This document shows, piece after piece, positions 30,768-42,589 of a stretch of 64,000 nt of DNA; positions within the stretch are counted from its first letter, which is position 1; each line of letters begins with the position of its first letter. This stretch comes from Spiroplasma endosymbiont of Agriotes lineatus (GTDB lineage Bacteria; Bacillota_I; Bacilli_A; Mycoplasmatales; Nriv7). The stretch covers positions 62,001 through 126,000 of the forward strand of contig NZ_OZ026448.1 of the NCBI RefSeq assembly GCF_964019485.1. The letters run 5' to 3'. The position numbers and the translations under genes are program-made. The notes beneath the pieces are model-generated. The model had not been told where the DNA came from. It ran no database searches and saw nothing but the letters and a program-made list of their open reading frames with translations.

Positions 30768-31550
30768 CTATTGGGGATAATCTTGTCTTCGTAACACAAG
30801 AAGATTATTTATATATATAAATATACTCCCTAAAATTAAGAACACTAAAAAGAAAATAATATAAGCAATAAAAAAGACTAGTCATCCATTAGGTGAAGCT
30901 TGTTGCACATTAAAAAAGAAATATGGATAATAACGGGTTCAATCATAATGATTATTGCCTCTTTCGTTTATGATTTTAATATGACCTCGTAATAATACAA
31001 AAAAACCATAAAACATTGGGTATAGATAATAAAGATAAAGATTTTTCCTTAAATATTTTGATAATGAAACATATGATGATGGTGCAAATAATGAGTATAC
31101 TAACATTAAAACTGGTAAACAAAAATGTTGAATATGAGTGGAAATTCAGTAATTACGATAAGCAAATTTTTTTGTTAAGTCGTGAATTGGCGGGGGGCCA
31201 ATAATAATAGCTACATAATAAGAAATCATTGCAATTACTAAAAATATATTAGTAAAATTACGAATATGAAAATTAGTCACCCATTGTAAAACAATATTGG
31301 GTTTTAAATAATAAATGATATTTAATAAACTATAAAATAATACAATTACTGTTGATTGCATACTTCAATAACCAAAAAAATCTCATGCTAAAATATCAGA
31401 ACAATATTCGGGGTTTATTAATGCTTCATTGAAAACTAAAAATCAATAATGTCATGATAAACTTCCTAAAGAAACTATAAAAAATGATAATTGAATATAG
31501 AAATGATAGTTTTGATATCATTTAGGATAATTATGAGCACTGACTAACAT
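30768..31550 (-). CDS. Six-span membrane protein, DUF1600-like
   Basis: 260 aa, reading through many TGA(Trp). Helices are visible near residues 15-35, 60-80, 90-115, 130-150, 185-205 and 225-248. Between them are the loops FVSLG..WHYWF, IIGPPPIHDLTKKFAYRNYW and STHIQHFCLPVLMLVYSLF. His and Trp residues inside the membrane (WHYW, HIQHF) are notable. The pattern recalls the uncharacterised mollicute family DUF1600, but this is from memory. It overlaps the upstream gene by 7 nt and is last in the four-gene operon. Confidence 0.65.
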
Positions 31551-32722
31551 TTTCTAATTTTCCCCTTCTTTTTCTGATTGACATCAGTACCAATTATTAT
31601 TGGATAAAGTTTTAATTTATTGGATAATTTAATAAATAAATAAAATGATATTTTTTTAATTATAAAACAAATAAAATAAATTATTATTAAATACCCCAAA
31701 GTTCATAACAATAATAAAAATCAATGTGAATAAATAACAGAAATTAAAGAAATAAAAAAAGTTGAACGAAAATCACGACTAAAATCTAAAATATAAGTTA
31801 AAGTAATGCCACATGGCATCATTATTATTGTAGTATTAAATATATTATTACTTTTCAATCCAATTTTATTTTGCGAATTATTTTCTAAAGTGCTTAAAGC
31901 TATTAATAAAAGAAAACTAATTAATAAATAATTTATACCAATAGTACTATGACTATAAAATATTAATTGACTAACAAAATAAATAAGAATAACTAAAAAA
32001 ATTGCCATTAACTGTCACATTAATAAATAATTATGCGCAAGTTTTTTTAAATAAAATGAACCTTGAAAATAATGAAAACATAAACCAATCATAAAAGCAC
32101 AAAGAAAAAATATTCCTGCAATAACAGTAGGTTCTTCTAAACTATAAAAGAAATTGCTTCGTTGATATATTCCAATTTTAGAAATATATTGTCAGTCATA
32201 TATAAGAACAGTAATCGATAAAGCAATGACTATTAATAAAATAGCTACTAATAATGTTATAAGCGTAATAGTAATTGTTTTAGTTTTTCTAATGATATTT
32301 CCTTTAAATAATACGAGACGAATTAAATAACAAACCATAAAAAGTAATGTTACATAAATACTTCCGCGTTCATATGTTAAATAACTTAAGAAATCCATTA
32401 TTGCTAAATATTGTTCTGGTAATCCTGTTCAATGACCATAAACACCAATAAAATTAACTACTACCATTAGCATTGACATCATAATCATTAGTGAAATAAT
32501 AAAAACTCATATTCAATGCGCTTGCTTTTTAGTTCATTTAAAACTAATACTAAAATATCCTAAAAGCATTACATTTAAAGTTAAAAAAATATTTTTAAGA
32601 ACTAACAAGTATTCTTCAAAATCAATCATAAAACTAGCAAAAAAAAGATTAGTTTGTAAAAATAAATATAAAATTGTTGTTGTAATAAATCCTATTTGTA
32701 AAATTACTTTATTATTTTTCAT
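31544..32722 (-). CDS. Multi-pass membrane protein of unknown function
   Basis: 392 aa from ATG 32722, which overlaps the phosphatase stop codon by 11 nt. About nine to ten hydrophobic helices are separated by short loops such as YGHWTGLPEQYLAIMDFL, DWQYISKIGIYQRSNFFYSL and LTYILDFSRDFRSTFF. Aromatic and aspartate-containing loops suggest a polytopic enzyme or transporter rather than a structural anchor. Tight overlap with both neighbours points to one complex or pathway with the alkaline-phosphatase-like protein. No family is recognised. Confidence 0.65.
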
Positions 32723-33953
32723 CTTGAAATACACATAACATTCTACTTTGATAATTTCATCAAGGTTGAATTTCACCTAAAATATTTTTATAAGTTTTTA
32801 ATATTGGTAATCCTAAAGCACTGGTAATTATTGGTGTTATATTCATATTACTAATTTGATATCCCAATATGCCATTTTTTCTATTATGAGGATGATACAT
32901 TATAAAAGGAATTTGTAATTCTAGTGGTGCATAAAAAGTATGATTCTTCCCGATGTGCCCGTGATCAGAAACAAAAATTAATAAGTAATTATCATAATCT
33001 GCTCTTTCTAAAGCATTTAATATATTTTCTAGTCACATATCAACATTACCAAACAAATACTGGTCATAATAACCACTATTACCATATTTAGCGTGTGATA
33101 ATAAATCAGTACTAGCTAAATATAGAAATGATAATGGACCTAACTTTTTATTCTTAGTATCATTTAAAAATAAGTTAACAGCTGCTTGATCTATTTTTAA
33201 TAACCGATCATATGACCCGGGCAAAGAATTATATATACTCATCCGATCTAGTTGTGTGTGTTGTAAAATATCTAAAACTTTATCTTGTTTAAAAAAAACA
33301 TCTTGATATTTTTTCTTTGAATTATTAATATTTTCCTTAATATTATCTTGAATATTAGCAGCAATTTTCTTGTTTCACGTCCTACTGGCATATTGGCTAT
33401 ATAATTCGCTTTTTAAGATTACATCCATTGTAAAATCATAAGTTCCATAATATTGAGAAGAATTATGACTGTTTTTTGTATTAAACATATCAATATACTT
33501 CATAATTGATAATGGTGGTACTTTTAATGGATTTCAATAACATTTTGAATCATGATTATCAATTCATCAATTATCTTGGTATTGTTGCAAATATTGATTA
33601 CAATCTGTTACTTCGTGATTATTTCAGTGTTTTGATTGAATATCGTCACTAGCGGCAGTTAAGACTGAAGACCAATTAGAATCTGAATGAATTGTTCCGT
33701 TATTTAATGCTGTTTTACTATAAATTCCTTTACTAATAATTTTTTGGAAATTAGGATATTTATTTTTAAATACATTAGCAGAAGATACACCATCAACACC
33801 AACAAGAATAACATTATCAACTGGTTTATTAAAATTTAAATTATTAAAAAATATTGTTGGTTTGTTTAAATTAACCAAAATAATAAAAAACAATATTAAT
33901 GTTTTTACCATCATCATAATAATATAAAAAAATATTGTTTTTTGAAATTTCAT
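32712..33953 (-). CDS. Membrane-anchored alkaline-phosphatase-superfamily enzyme
   Basis: 413 aa. An N-terminal hydrophobic anchor (FFYIIMMMVKTLILFFIILV) is followed by VILVGVDGVSSANVF, the first metal Asp of the superfamily. TIHSDSNWSSVLTAASDD is the nucleophile region, and FVSDHGHIGKNHTFYAPLEL holds the C-terminal metal Asp-His pair. Members hydrolyse phosphodiesters or sulfates, or transfer phospho-head groups outside the cell. The N-in anchor places the domain outside. Substrate unknown; the operon context suggests lipid or surface-polymer modification. Confidence 0.75.
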
Positions 33954-33966
33954 TTGTAATCCCTTT

Positions 33967-34599
33967 CTATGAAATAATTGATAATTGCTTATAATTTATT
34001 TTAAGATAAGAAAATAATTTTTTATCATTTTTAAAAAGTAAAAATGAATAATCTTGTTTTTTAAAAGTAAACATTCATAATAATATTGTAATACTAAATA
34101 ATAGTAGAATAATACTGATAATGTTAAAAATATCATTAATGTTAAATTGTAAGATTCTTTGAAATTGATTTTTAATAATTGTTAGCTTTCATTTATGACT
34201 TTGAGCAAAAAAATTTAAATCATTAACAATAATTTCGTTATAAAATGTTGTCATTATTAACAGTATTACTTTCAACATTACTAAAAACAATAAGACAAAT
34301 GGTCCATAAAAGCAAATAACCTTTTTATTAATAAATAAAATACTAGTAATAACAATTATTCATAAACTTAAACTTAAACATAATGCCACAATAATCATTA
34401 ACGGAAAAAAATCTTGTATTGGTTTAAATTCTGCTAATACATGTTGTTGTAAATTACTGCTATCTAAAGCATTCATAAAAATATCATTAATTTTATTTTG
34501 AACATAATTTAATGAGATTATATATTGAATAATAATAAAAATCAAAGATAACAACAATGAAATTCTTGCTATTGTTAAACTTCAATATTCTTTTTTCAA
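33967..34599 (-). CDS. Four-span membrane protein, first gene of operon
   Basis: 210 aa from TTG 34599 (AGAGGT upstream); no ATG fits. Hydrophobic helices lie near residues 12-30, 65-85, 92-115 and 165-185, with the loop VQNKINDIFMNALDSSN between the first two and a basic C terminus. It ends 13 nt before the phosphatase gene, so the two are co-transcribed. A repeat end starts at 34619, only 19 nt upstream of the start, and probably displaced the native promoter. Family unknown. Confidence 0.55.
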
Positions 34600-34618
34600 T
34601 ATTAAATACCTCTTTCAT

Positions 34619-34756
34619 GGACGCATAAAGTTTTCTTAGGTATTGCTTTGAAGAAGTAAAACAACCAGCTAATATATTATATTTAATTACTAAACTAACC
34701 CCGCCCGGCCCCCTTGTTATTGTCATTTTTACTTACTATCATTTTATCATATTATT
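34619..34756. repeat. Second repeat type (~135 bp), copy 2, with hybrid end
   Basis: It starts GGACGCATAAAGTTTTCTTAGGTA, a join of the right-end sequence (ACGCATAAAG) and the left-end sequence (TTTTCTTAGGTA). It then follows copy 1 at 18101: GCTTTGAAGAAGTAAAACAA, ACTAAACTAACCCCGCCC and TATCATTTTATCATATTATT. It sits in front of the four-gene membrane operon. Confidence 0.7.
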
Positions 34757-34825
34757 GAATTTTTTATACACAATAAAAAATTATTAATTTTATTAAATTT
34801 TAACTAATATTTTTACTTACTTAAA

Positions 34826-34897
34826 TAGACTTGGTACATAACTATAACATTTTATAGTTTAGTGGGCATAAAATGTTATAGTTATGTACCAAGTCTA
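34826..34897. mobile_element. 72-bp palindromic mini-element of the IS5-like family
   Basis: Two 30-bp perfect arms (TAGACTTGGTACATAACTAT AACATTTTAT, split for length) flank a 12-nt centre. The arms are the ends of the IS5-like element seen at 6404 and 15225. No coding sequence. It abuts the 3' end of the ISLre2-type pseudogene. Confidence 0.8.
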
Positions 34898-36143
34898 ATG
34901 TAATCATTTAATTTGTTTAAATTTGCCATTCTTAAATGTAATAAGTTATTTAAATTCTTTTGATGATATATTTTTGCCCCCCTAATTGTTGTTTTACTAA
35001 ATACGATACATCACTCACTTTCAATGCCACAACCGATATTTCATTCTAAATTTTGATGATGAATACCTTGCTTATTATTACTAAAATAATTACTCTCCTC
35101 TCTCCTTTCTTAAATTTGTTTTAATATCTTTATTTAACTCATTTTTAGCAACATTACGAATGGTTTTGATTAATTCTTGATGGATTTTCCATCCTTATAT
35201 AATTTAATTCAACTATTTAGTGTTACTTTGCGATTTTCAAAAATAATATTAAATGCCTTTTGTTTTAATTTTTTAATAGCGTAATAACCATCTAAAATAT
35301 ATCTAACATTACCAAAACTATTGGCAATTTCTCTAATTCAAGTATCGCCATCACCACAAACAATTATTTTGTCATAATTAATATTTACATAATATTTTTG
35401 TAATTCCTTAATTAATAAATCACGACAATCCATCGTATTTATTCGTTTACCAACTTTTAACATTAGAAAATGACCTCGTTTTATTTTCTAATTTTCTACG
35501 AGCATTTTTGTATTTTTTTTCTTTATGTCCGGTATGAAAAGTAACTAAACGAATTCTCTGGTCTTGTTTAACTTTCTGATCTAATGTCGCCAAAAATTTT
35601 TCATCTAGTTGAATATATAAATTCTTATTTTTGATATCAACTATATTTTTAGTTTCTTTTTCTGCTAGTTGAAAATATTCAGCAATATCGTATTTATTTA
35701 AAATGCTTGAAATACTAGTTTTTGAAATATAACAATGATTTAGAGCATCTAAAATATCACGATAGCGTTTGCCGCCACCCAGAAGACTTAAAACTTTAAA
35801 TTGGACATCAAAATAAATGCGTTGTTTAGGCAATAAACTAAATTTTTCTTTATCTAGTAAATATACATATTCAAATTTACCTGATTTTTGATTTCAATAT
35901 TTATATCGGCGTCATTTAAAAACAACTTCACCAAAAATTGTAATAATTGTTCTTGATGCAAAATGAACCACTTTATAACCTTGTTTTAAGTGATAATGAT
36001 ATTTATATGAAGTATTCATCTAATTTTTCATATTCATTAGCTAGTTGTTCGCATTTATTGGTGTACATATTTTTATGGGTTGCGAATAAACTGAATCAAT
36101 GCTTGTTTTCTAAGGTTTTTACATTATTATTAATTTTTAACAT
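34898..36143 (-). pseudogene. ISLre2-type (UPF0236) transposase, decayed
   Basis: Starts MLKINNNVKTLENKHWFSLF at ATG 36143. After a frame change near 36020, VVHFASRTIITIFGEVVFKWRRYKYW is followed by YVYLLDKEKFSLL and a good central part (FKVLSLLGGGKRYRDILDAL, ISKTSISSILNKYDIAEYF, YIQLDEKFLATL, VTFHTGHKEKKYKNARRKL). A frame change near 35465 leads to IIVCGDGDTWIREIANSFG, and more follow near 35180, 35110 and 35020. The end is cut by the mini-element at 34826. Family assignment is firm; the protein is dead. Confidence 0.8.
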
Positions 36144-36192
36144 AAAAAAAATCATCTTTCTTGATAATAATTTTAACAAAATTAAATTTCGT

Positions 36193-36493
36193 GGACTCAT
36201 AAAGTTTTGTTAGGTAGGTAAAGATTTAAATAATTTTGAAAGAAAAAAAATCACAATTTAATTATCATTTTATTTAAAAAATAAGTAATAAAACAAAATA
36301 TTTAATATCAACAAACGTAATCTCAATAAAAGGTTATAAAAACCAAGGAAAACGCTTATAAAAATAACATTAAAATAAGTTTTTATAACAAAAATCATAC
36401 ATAAGAAATATATACTTAATTTGCATATTGAAATAATTTATAGTAAATGATTATTTTTTCTTTTTTAAAAAATACCTAAAAAAACTAAACGCG
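36193..36493 (-). repeat. ~300-bp dispersed repeat, inverted full copy
   Basis: From GGACTCATAAAGTTTTGTTAGG to ACCTAAAAAAACTAAACGCG, the reverse complement of the 30341 copy. It occupies most of the gap between the transposase pseudogene and the lipoprotein gene at 36577. The remaining bases hold no gene; a -10-like TATTCTATAAAA lies just before that gene. Confidence 0.8.
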
Positions 36494-36576
36494 AACTTTC
36501 AAATTTTAATTTGCTTTATTTTTCTAAAAAGTTTAAAATTATCTTGTATTATTCTATAAAAGTTGAGGTTTAATTT

Positions 36577-38547
36577 ATGAAAAGAAAAATAATAAAATAT
36601 TGAGTAGTGTTATTATTATCAGTTTCTCAAATTTTAACTTTAGCTGCTTGTACTTTTTATTATCAAACTAAGATTGATAAAGGCATCGCTGCTAAATTAA
36701 ATGATTTTTCGGCAATTACTGGCGAAATTACTAAAGCAATAATATTAAGTAGAGAAAAAAAATGAGATGCTTCGCAAGTTATTAATGACATTTTAGAAAA
36801 TAAAGTTAATAATTTAATTTTTAAAAATATTTCTTATTCGCATTTTGGACAAACCAATGATAATAATTGATTTCCTCGTCATCAAGAGTTTTTTGCTTCT
36901 CAAGATTTAGCTAATAAAGTTATTAACTCTAATGATAAATATGTAAAACCCTATGGTGATTTAATTAGTCAAAATAATATTTTAGGTAAAATTCGAACAT
37001 ATGGTTCAATTTTTAATACTTTAACTGTTTATACATTAAAAGAAATTTTTAATAGTGGGTCCGTTTTAGATCCTATTATTAATTTTTTAACTAAAAGTAA
37101 TATTGAAAGTTTTTGGAATGATTATAATGCTGGTGGTTATGATGATATTATTACTGAATTACGAAATGATCTTACTGAACATAATGATAATTTTGTCGGG
37201 AAAGAAGTATCATATGCTAAAGCACTACAGTGGTCACAAAAAAGAATTAAAAAAATAATTGTTCAAATTGGTTGTAAGAAAGAAAATTATGAAGATAAAG
37301 AAAATGCTGAAAGTTCTTGTAAAGGATATGATAGTAAAAATGATACCGAAGTAGAAGCTGCTTATGATACAATGATGGCAACATTTGGTATTAAATTAGA
37401 TGATATTGCTGGTAAAGATGTTTCAATAGAAACTAATAAATATATATTAGAAAATTTTCAAAATGGATTTAAAAATCCGAAAAATATTATTTCATTGTTA
37501 GTACCAATTTTACCAGTTATTTCTTATATAATGAAAATGTATGCTAGTCTTCCTTTTGATGATCTCAATAAGATTAGGTACGATTTTAGTAAAATTTCCA
37601 AAAAAATTCAACAAGCTATTGATAAACAATTAAGTATGTCATATGTCGGTTTCGATCAATCAGTAACTAATAATTTAAAAAATAAGTTAACAAAAGTATT
37701 TTCTTTAAATGATAACGGATTAAGTTTACAAAAGATATTATTAATTATGAGGTTAACACCACAATTAAATGAATTAGTTAAGAAAATTAAGTTAGCTTTA
37801 ATAGGTTTTGAATATTCATTAATTGAAGTGGCTTCAACTGGTGATGTTTGTGTGGGGGCTGGTGTTTTATGTTTAAATACTAATTTTTTACCAAAAGCAT
37901 TTCCTAAAATTAAAGAAATATTAGATCCCATTTTTGGAACTATTAAAAAATATTTAAATTTTCTTCCTAATGATACAAATATTAATTTAAATGATGTTTT
38001 AACCAGAATTAATAAGTTAGTCGGTGTAATTCAAGACCGGGTGTTAACAGAAGCAAAGATTAAAAAGATTCTTGCTGCCATTGAAATTGGCGAAGAGCAA
38101 GCAAAAGTGGCACTATTGGAAATCCTTGGATATAATTATAATGGCGGTAAAGGTGAATTAATACCGGATGGAGTATTGAACACTCTTATTACGACTATTA
38201 GCTCTTGTAAAGAAGATGGTCCTAATTGTATAACCGAGGTTGCTAAATTGTTAACAATGTTAACAAGTGAAAACGGAATTTTAGATCGCATTGTTAATGA
38301 TAATAATAGCATTATTAAGATGAAATATCGGAGATTTTATCAAGATAGTAATTATTGAAGAATTACTAATAAGAAAATGCAGTATAATGATATTGATAAT
38401 TCATTAGAAGTATCATATGATATTAGTTTTTCCGGAGGTAAGATGAATAATGTTTATTCAATTAAATGAAGAACAAAAAATTACTATAATAGTCTTGCTA
38501 GCAATAATTTTAAAATTGTAGCATTTAGGAATAAGGAGATTAAATAA
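36577..38547 (+). CDS. Large predicted lipoprotein
   Basis: 656 aa, GAGG before ATG 36577, read through TGA(Trp). The signal MKRKIIKYWVVLLLSVSQIL ends in TLAAC, a good lipobox with Cys near residue 25. The mature protein is helical with repeated hydrophobic stretches (KNIISLLVPILPVISYIMKM, KAFPKIKEILDPIFGTIKKYL) and six or more extra cysteines. A short loop CKEDGPNCITEVAKLL recurs in spirit with CVGAGVLCLN. It may belong to the MOLPALP-type lipoproteins of mollicutes, but this is a guess. A membrane protein follows after 1 nt. Confidence 0.75.
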
Positions 38548-38548
38548 A

Positions 38549-39019
38549 ATGAAAAATACAAAATGAGCATTAATTGGACGAATAGTAATTTCGTTGGCGT
38601 TTTTTTTAATGATTATTTATGGTTTTGTGGAGCTAGTTAAGTCTAAATTTTTTATTTATGATACTGTTGTTTTAAAACTAAATTTTTGAACTAGTAATTT
38701 TGCTCAAACATTATGAAATATATTAATTATTATTTCCTTTTTTACATTTGTTATTACAAATATTTGAGGTTTAAAAAGAAGGATTTTCTTTTGAATAATT
38801 GGTAGTATTTATATAATTATTGGTTTTTTAACATTTATCTTTACAATTATTGATAATACTAATGATGGCGAAAGAATGGCAATTGGATTAGTTATTTCTT
38901 TACTATTAATGATTGGGGCGGGATTTTTATTACTAGTTGCCTATAGGATGAAAAATAAAGAAATTGTTGCTAATAATTGAAAATTTTGAGAAAAAAATAA
39001 ATCTTCCAGTACTGTATAG
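38549..39019 (+). CDS. Four-span membrane protein following the lipoprotein
   Basis: 156 aa. Its ATG is 1 nt after the lipoprotein stop, behind AAGGAG. Four hydrophobic helices (IGRIVISLAFFLMIIYGFV, ILIIISFFTFVITNIWG, IIGSIYIIIGFLTFIFTII, LVISLLLMIGAGFLLLVAY) precede a Lys/Asn-rich tail. Coupling suggests that it anchors or helps export the lipoprotein. Family unknown. It ends just before a terminator. Confidence 0.7.
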
Positions 39020-39025
39020 TTAAAA

Positions 39026-39066
39026 ATAAAAACAGCAAGAGCAAGGATTTTGCTGTTTTTATTTTT
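39026..39066 (+). terminator. Terminator of the lipoprotein operon
   Basis: AAAAACAGCAA and TTTTGCTGTTTTT form an 11-bp stem, with the loop GAGCAAGGA, followed by TTTTTATTTTT. It starts 7 nt after the stop at 39019 and separates this operon from polA. Confidence 0.75.
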
Positions 39067-39126
39067 AACAAATTTATTTGTTATAATAATTTAAGAAATG
39101 AAATAGGATTAGGTGAAAATTTTTTA

Positions 39127-41742
39127 ATGAAGAAAATATTATTAGTTGATGGTAATGGTTTAGTTTTTCGATCATATTACGCAACAGCATATAGTAATTC
39201 TATAACTTTACGAGCAAATGACGGGACACCAACTAATGCTTTGTTAAGTTTTATTACAATGTTAGAAAAGATTTTAAAACAAAATTATGATTTAGTTTTG
39301 GTTGCTTTTGATGCTGGACCTAAAAATTTTCGTTATGGAATATTACCTAGTTATAAAGAAAAACGTATTAAAACCCCGCAAGAATTATTACAGCAATTAC
39401 CATTGGTTCGTGAGTTTTTAGATGCTTATGGAATTCAATGATATGAACATCCTGATTTTGAAGCTGATGATATTATTGCTACGATTAATAAAAAGGCAAT
39501 TGATTTAAATTGAGAAATTGAAATTTTGTCATCGGATGGTGATTTAGAACAGTTATTATCTGCCAATACGATAATTGTTAAACCGAAACAGGGATTATCA
39601 CAAGTAGAAATTATTAATGTTGATTCATTAAAAAAAAGATGAAATATAACCCCAAAACAAATACCTGATTTAAAAGGATTAAAAGGTGATGCAGGTGATA
39701 ATCTTCCAGGTATTAAAGGCATTGGTAAGAAAACTGCTTTATCATTGTTACATCAATTTGGAACATTAGAAAATATTATTACTCATCAAGAGGAATTAAA
39801 GACAGCGGTTAAAGAAAAAATTGTGAATAATGCTAATATCGGTTTATTATGTAAAGAAATGGCATCTTTAAGATATGATGTTCCTTTTTCTAAGGATTTA
39901 TCTTCATTAACAATTAATAAGGATTTAGATCGTTTAAAAGAATTTTATTTAAAATATAATTTGAAGTCATTAGTTAATCGTTTAGAGACAAATAATCCTT
40001 CACAAGATAATAATAAAGATCAAGGCAAAATTTTAAGTAAGTGAGATGCTCATTATAATTGTGATAATAATGCGTTATTTGTTGAAATGAGTGGTGATAA
40101 TTATTATACTTCAGACATTATTGGGTTTGGTGTTGTTAACGATAAAGGAGCATTTTATTTAGATTATCTTGTTGCTAGTACTGATGAATTATTTTTAACA
40201 TTTTTAAAAGACGAAAAATATCTAAAAGATGTTTTTGATTTGAAGAAAGTTATTAATGGTTGTAAATGACATCATATTGAAGTTAAAGGTATTGCTTTTG
40301 ATTTACAATTAGCTGGTTATATTTTAAATGCAAATATGAAAGTAACGATTGATAATGTTATTAATTATTTTACTGAACAAACTTTTATGAATGATGAAAT
40401 ATTTTATGGTAAAAATCAAAAAAAAGTCGTAAGAAAATTACAAGAAGTTGCTGGTTTTATTACTAGAAAAGCTTGATGAATTTTACATTTAAAACCGCTT
40501 ATTAGTAAGAAATTAGAACAACAACAACAATTAGAGTTGTATAAAAATATTGAGTTTCCTTGTGCTTTTGTATTGGCAAAAATGGAGTTTCACGGTATTC
40601 GTGTTGATATGAAGCAATTAGAACAGTTAACAAAGGAAGTATTAAAAATTGTTACCCAATTAAATGAAGAAATTAATAGTTTAGCTCAACAAGATGTTAA
40701 CCCTAATTCTCCTAAACAATTAAAAGAATTATTATTTGATGTATTAAAATTACCTGACTTACAAAAAGGTAGTACGGCACAAGAAGTATTAATGCAATTA
40801 CAAATGCAACAATTACATCCAATTATTGATAAAATTTTGGAATATCGTAAATATCAAAAAACTTATTCAACTTATTTAAAAGGTTTAGAAAAATATATTT
40901 TCGCAGATGGTAAGGTGCATACAATTTATAATCAAACTAATACAAGAACAGGAAGGTTATCTTCACAAGAACCTAATATGCAAAATATTAGTATTCATGA
41001 TGTTCATCAAAAATTAGTTCGTAAAGTGTTTGTTCCTAATGATTCTCACACGCAAGTAGTATTATCTAGTGATTACTCGCAAATTGAGTTAAAAGTTTTA
41101 GCACATATGGCTAATGTTAAAGAATTAGTTAAAGCATTTAAAAATAATGAAGATATTCATTCATTAACTGCTAGTAAAATATTTTCTATTAATCAAGCTG
41201 AAGTTAATGAACAGCAACGAAGAGTTGCGAAAACTGTTAATTTTGGGATTGTGTATGGTATTTCTGATTTTGGCTTAAGTAAACAATTAATGATTTCTAT
41301 TAGCGAAGCAAAAAAATTTATTAAACGATATTTTGCTGTTTTTCCTGAAATTCGTCATTATATGGATAATACAATTAAATTTTGTCAAGAACATAAATTC
41401 GTTAAAACTTTATTCAATCGGATCCGATACATTCCGACAATTAATGATCAGAATTGAGCAACTAAACAAGCAGCAGAACGCGTAGCGATCAATGCTCCGA
41501 TTCAAGGAACAGCGGCTGATATTATTAAATTAGCTTTAATTAAAATTGATCAGCAATTAGAGGAAAATAATTTAAAATCATATTTTGTTGCTCAAGTCCA
41601 TGATGAGTTGATTGTGGAAGTATATAAAAATGAATTAGAAATTGTTAAAAAAATTGTTAATTCAGCAATGAATTTAGCAACAAAATTGCAGGTGCCATTA
41701 ACTGTTGATATTAATACAGGAAATAATTGATATGAAGTATAA
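39127..41742 (+). CDS. polA: DNA polymerase I
   Basis: 871 aa, read through several TGA(Trp). The N-terminal 5'-3' exonuclease has LLVDGNGLVFRSYYA, EADDIIATI, SSDGDLEQLL and GDAGDNLPGIKGIGKKTAL. The middle 3'-5' exonuclease-like domain lacks obvious DxE catalytic residues and is probably inactive. The polymerase domain has LSSDYSQIELKVLAHM (motif A), RRVAKTVNFGIVYGISDFGL (O helix) and FVAQVHDELIVEV (motif C). It fills gaps and removes primers. mutM follows after 14 nt. Confidence 0.95.
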
Positions 41743-41756
41743 AGGAGATTAAGTTA

Positions 41757-42587
41757 ATGCCAGAATTACCAGAAGTAGAAACTGTTCGTGCCAGTTTACA
41801 ACCTTTTGTTTGTAATCAAGTTATTACTGGAATTAGAATTTATTGAAGTTCAATAATTAAACAACCCGACTTAGTATCATTTCGAAAATTGATTGTTGGT
41901 CAAAAAATTCTTGATTTAAAAAGAAAAGCAAAACATTTAATTTTTGAATTAGAAGATTTTGTGTTAATTAGTCATTTACGAATGGAAGGCAAATATTATT
42001 ATCAAAATCTTAATGATGATATTGAATGAAAACATGTTTTATTAGTTTTAGAATTAAGTAATGGTTATGAATTAAGATATCATGATACAAGAAGATTTGG
42101 TACTTTTCATTTGCAAAAAAAAGATGAATATGAACAATTAGCACCATTAATAAAAGTGGGACCAGAACCTTTTGAATCAAGGGCTACTGTTGATTATTTA
42201 CAAAAGAAATTTAAAAATAAGAACCGAGCTATTAAAACAATGCTTTTAGACCAAAGTATTATTAGTGGTTTAGGAAACATTTATGTTGATGAGGTGTTAT
42301 TTGCTAGTAAAATTCATCCGGTTACTAGTTGTAATAAATTACAAGCAGAGCATTTAAAAGCAATTTTAAATAATGCGAAACAAATTTTAACACAAGCTAT
42401 TAGTTTAAAAGGAACAACAATTGCTAGTTATACTTTTGATGTTGGTGTTAAAGGTACATATCAGCGATTATTGAAAGTGCATACAAGAGAATCATTAGCA
42501 TGTTATGTTTGTTCTTCAATAATTGAAAAAATTAAGCTTAATGATCGGGGAACATATTTTTGCTGTCAATGTCAGAATAAATTATAA
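41757..42587 (+). CDS. mutM: Formamidopyrimidine-DNA glycosylase
   Basis: 276 aa. It opens MPELPEVETVRASLQ, with catalytic Pro2 and Glu3. LISHLRMEGKYYY has the beta-turn Lys region, and LLDQSIISGLGNIYVDEVLF is the helix-two-turn-helix. A zinc finger of four cysteines (CYVC...CCQC) closes the protein. It excises 8-oxoguanine and other oxidised bases and nicks the backbone. Following polA with AAGGAG between, the pair forms a repair unit as in other Firmicutes. Confidence 0.95.
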
Positions 42588-42589
42588 GT

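Noticed and set aside
34493-34726. Open frame MKEVFNIEKRILKFNN starting inside the repeat end
   Set aside because: It overlaps the first membrane gene out of frame and its 5' part is repeat sequence. The TTG-started frame at 34599 has the better membrane-protein composition.
37656-37931. Minus-strand open frame inside the large lipoprotein gene
   Set aside because: Antisense to a continuous coding region and without a start signal.
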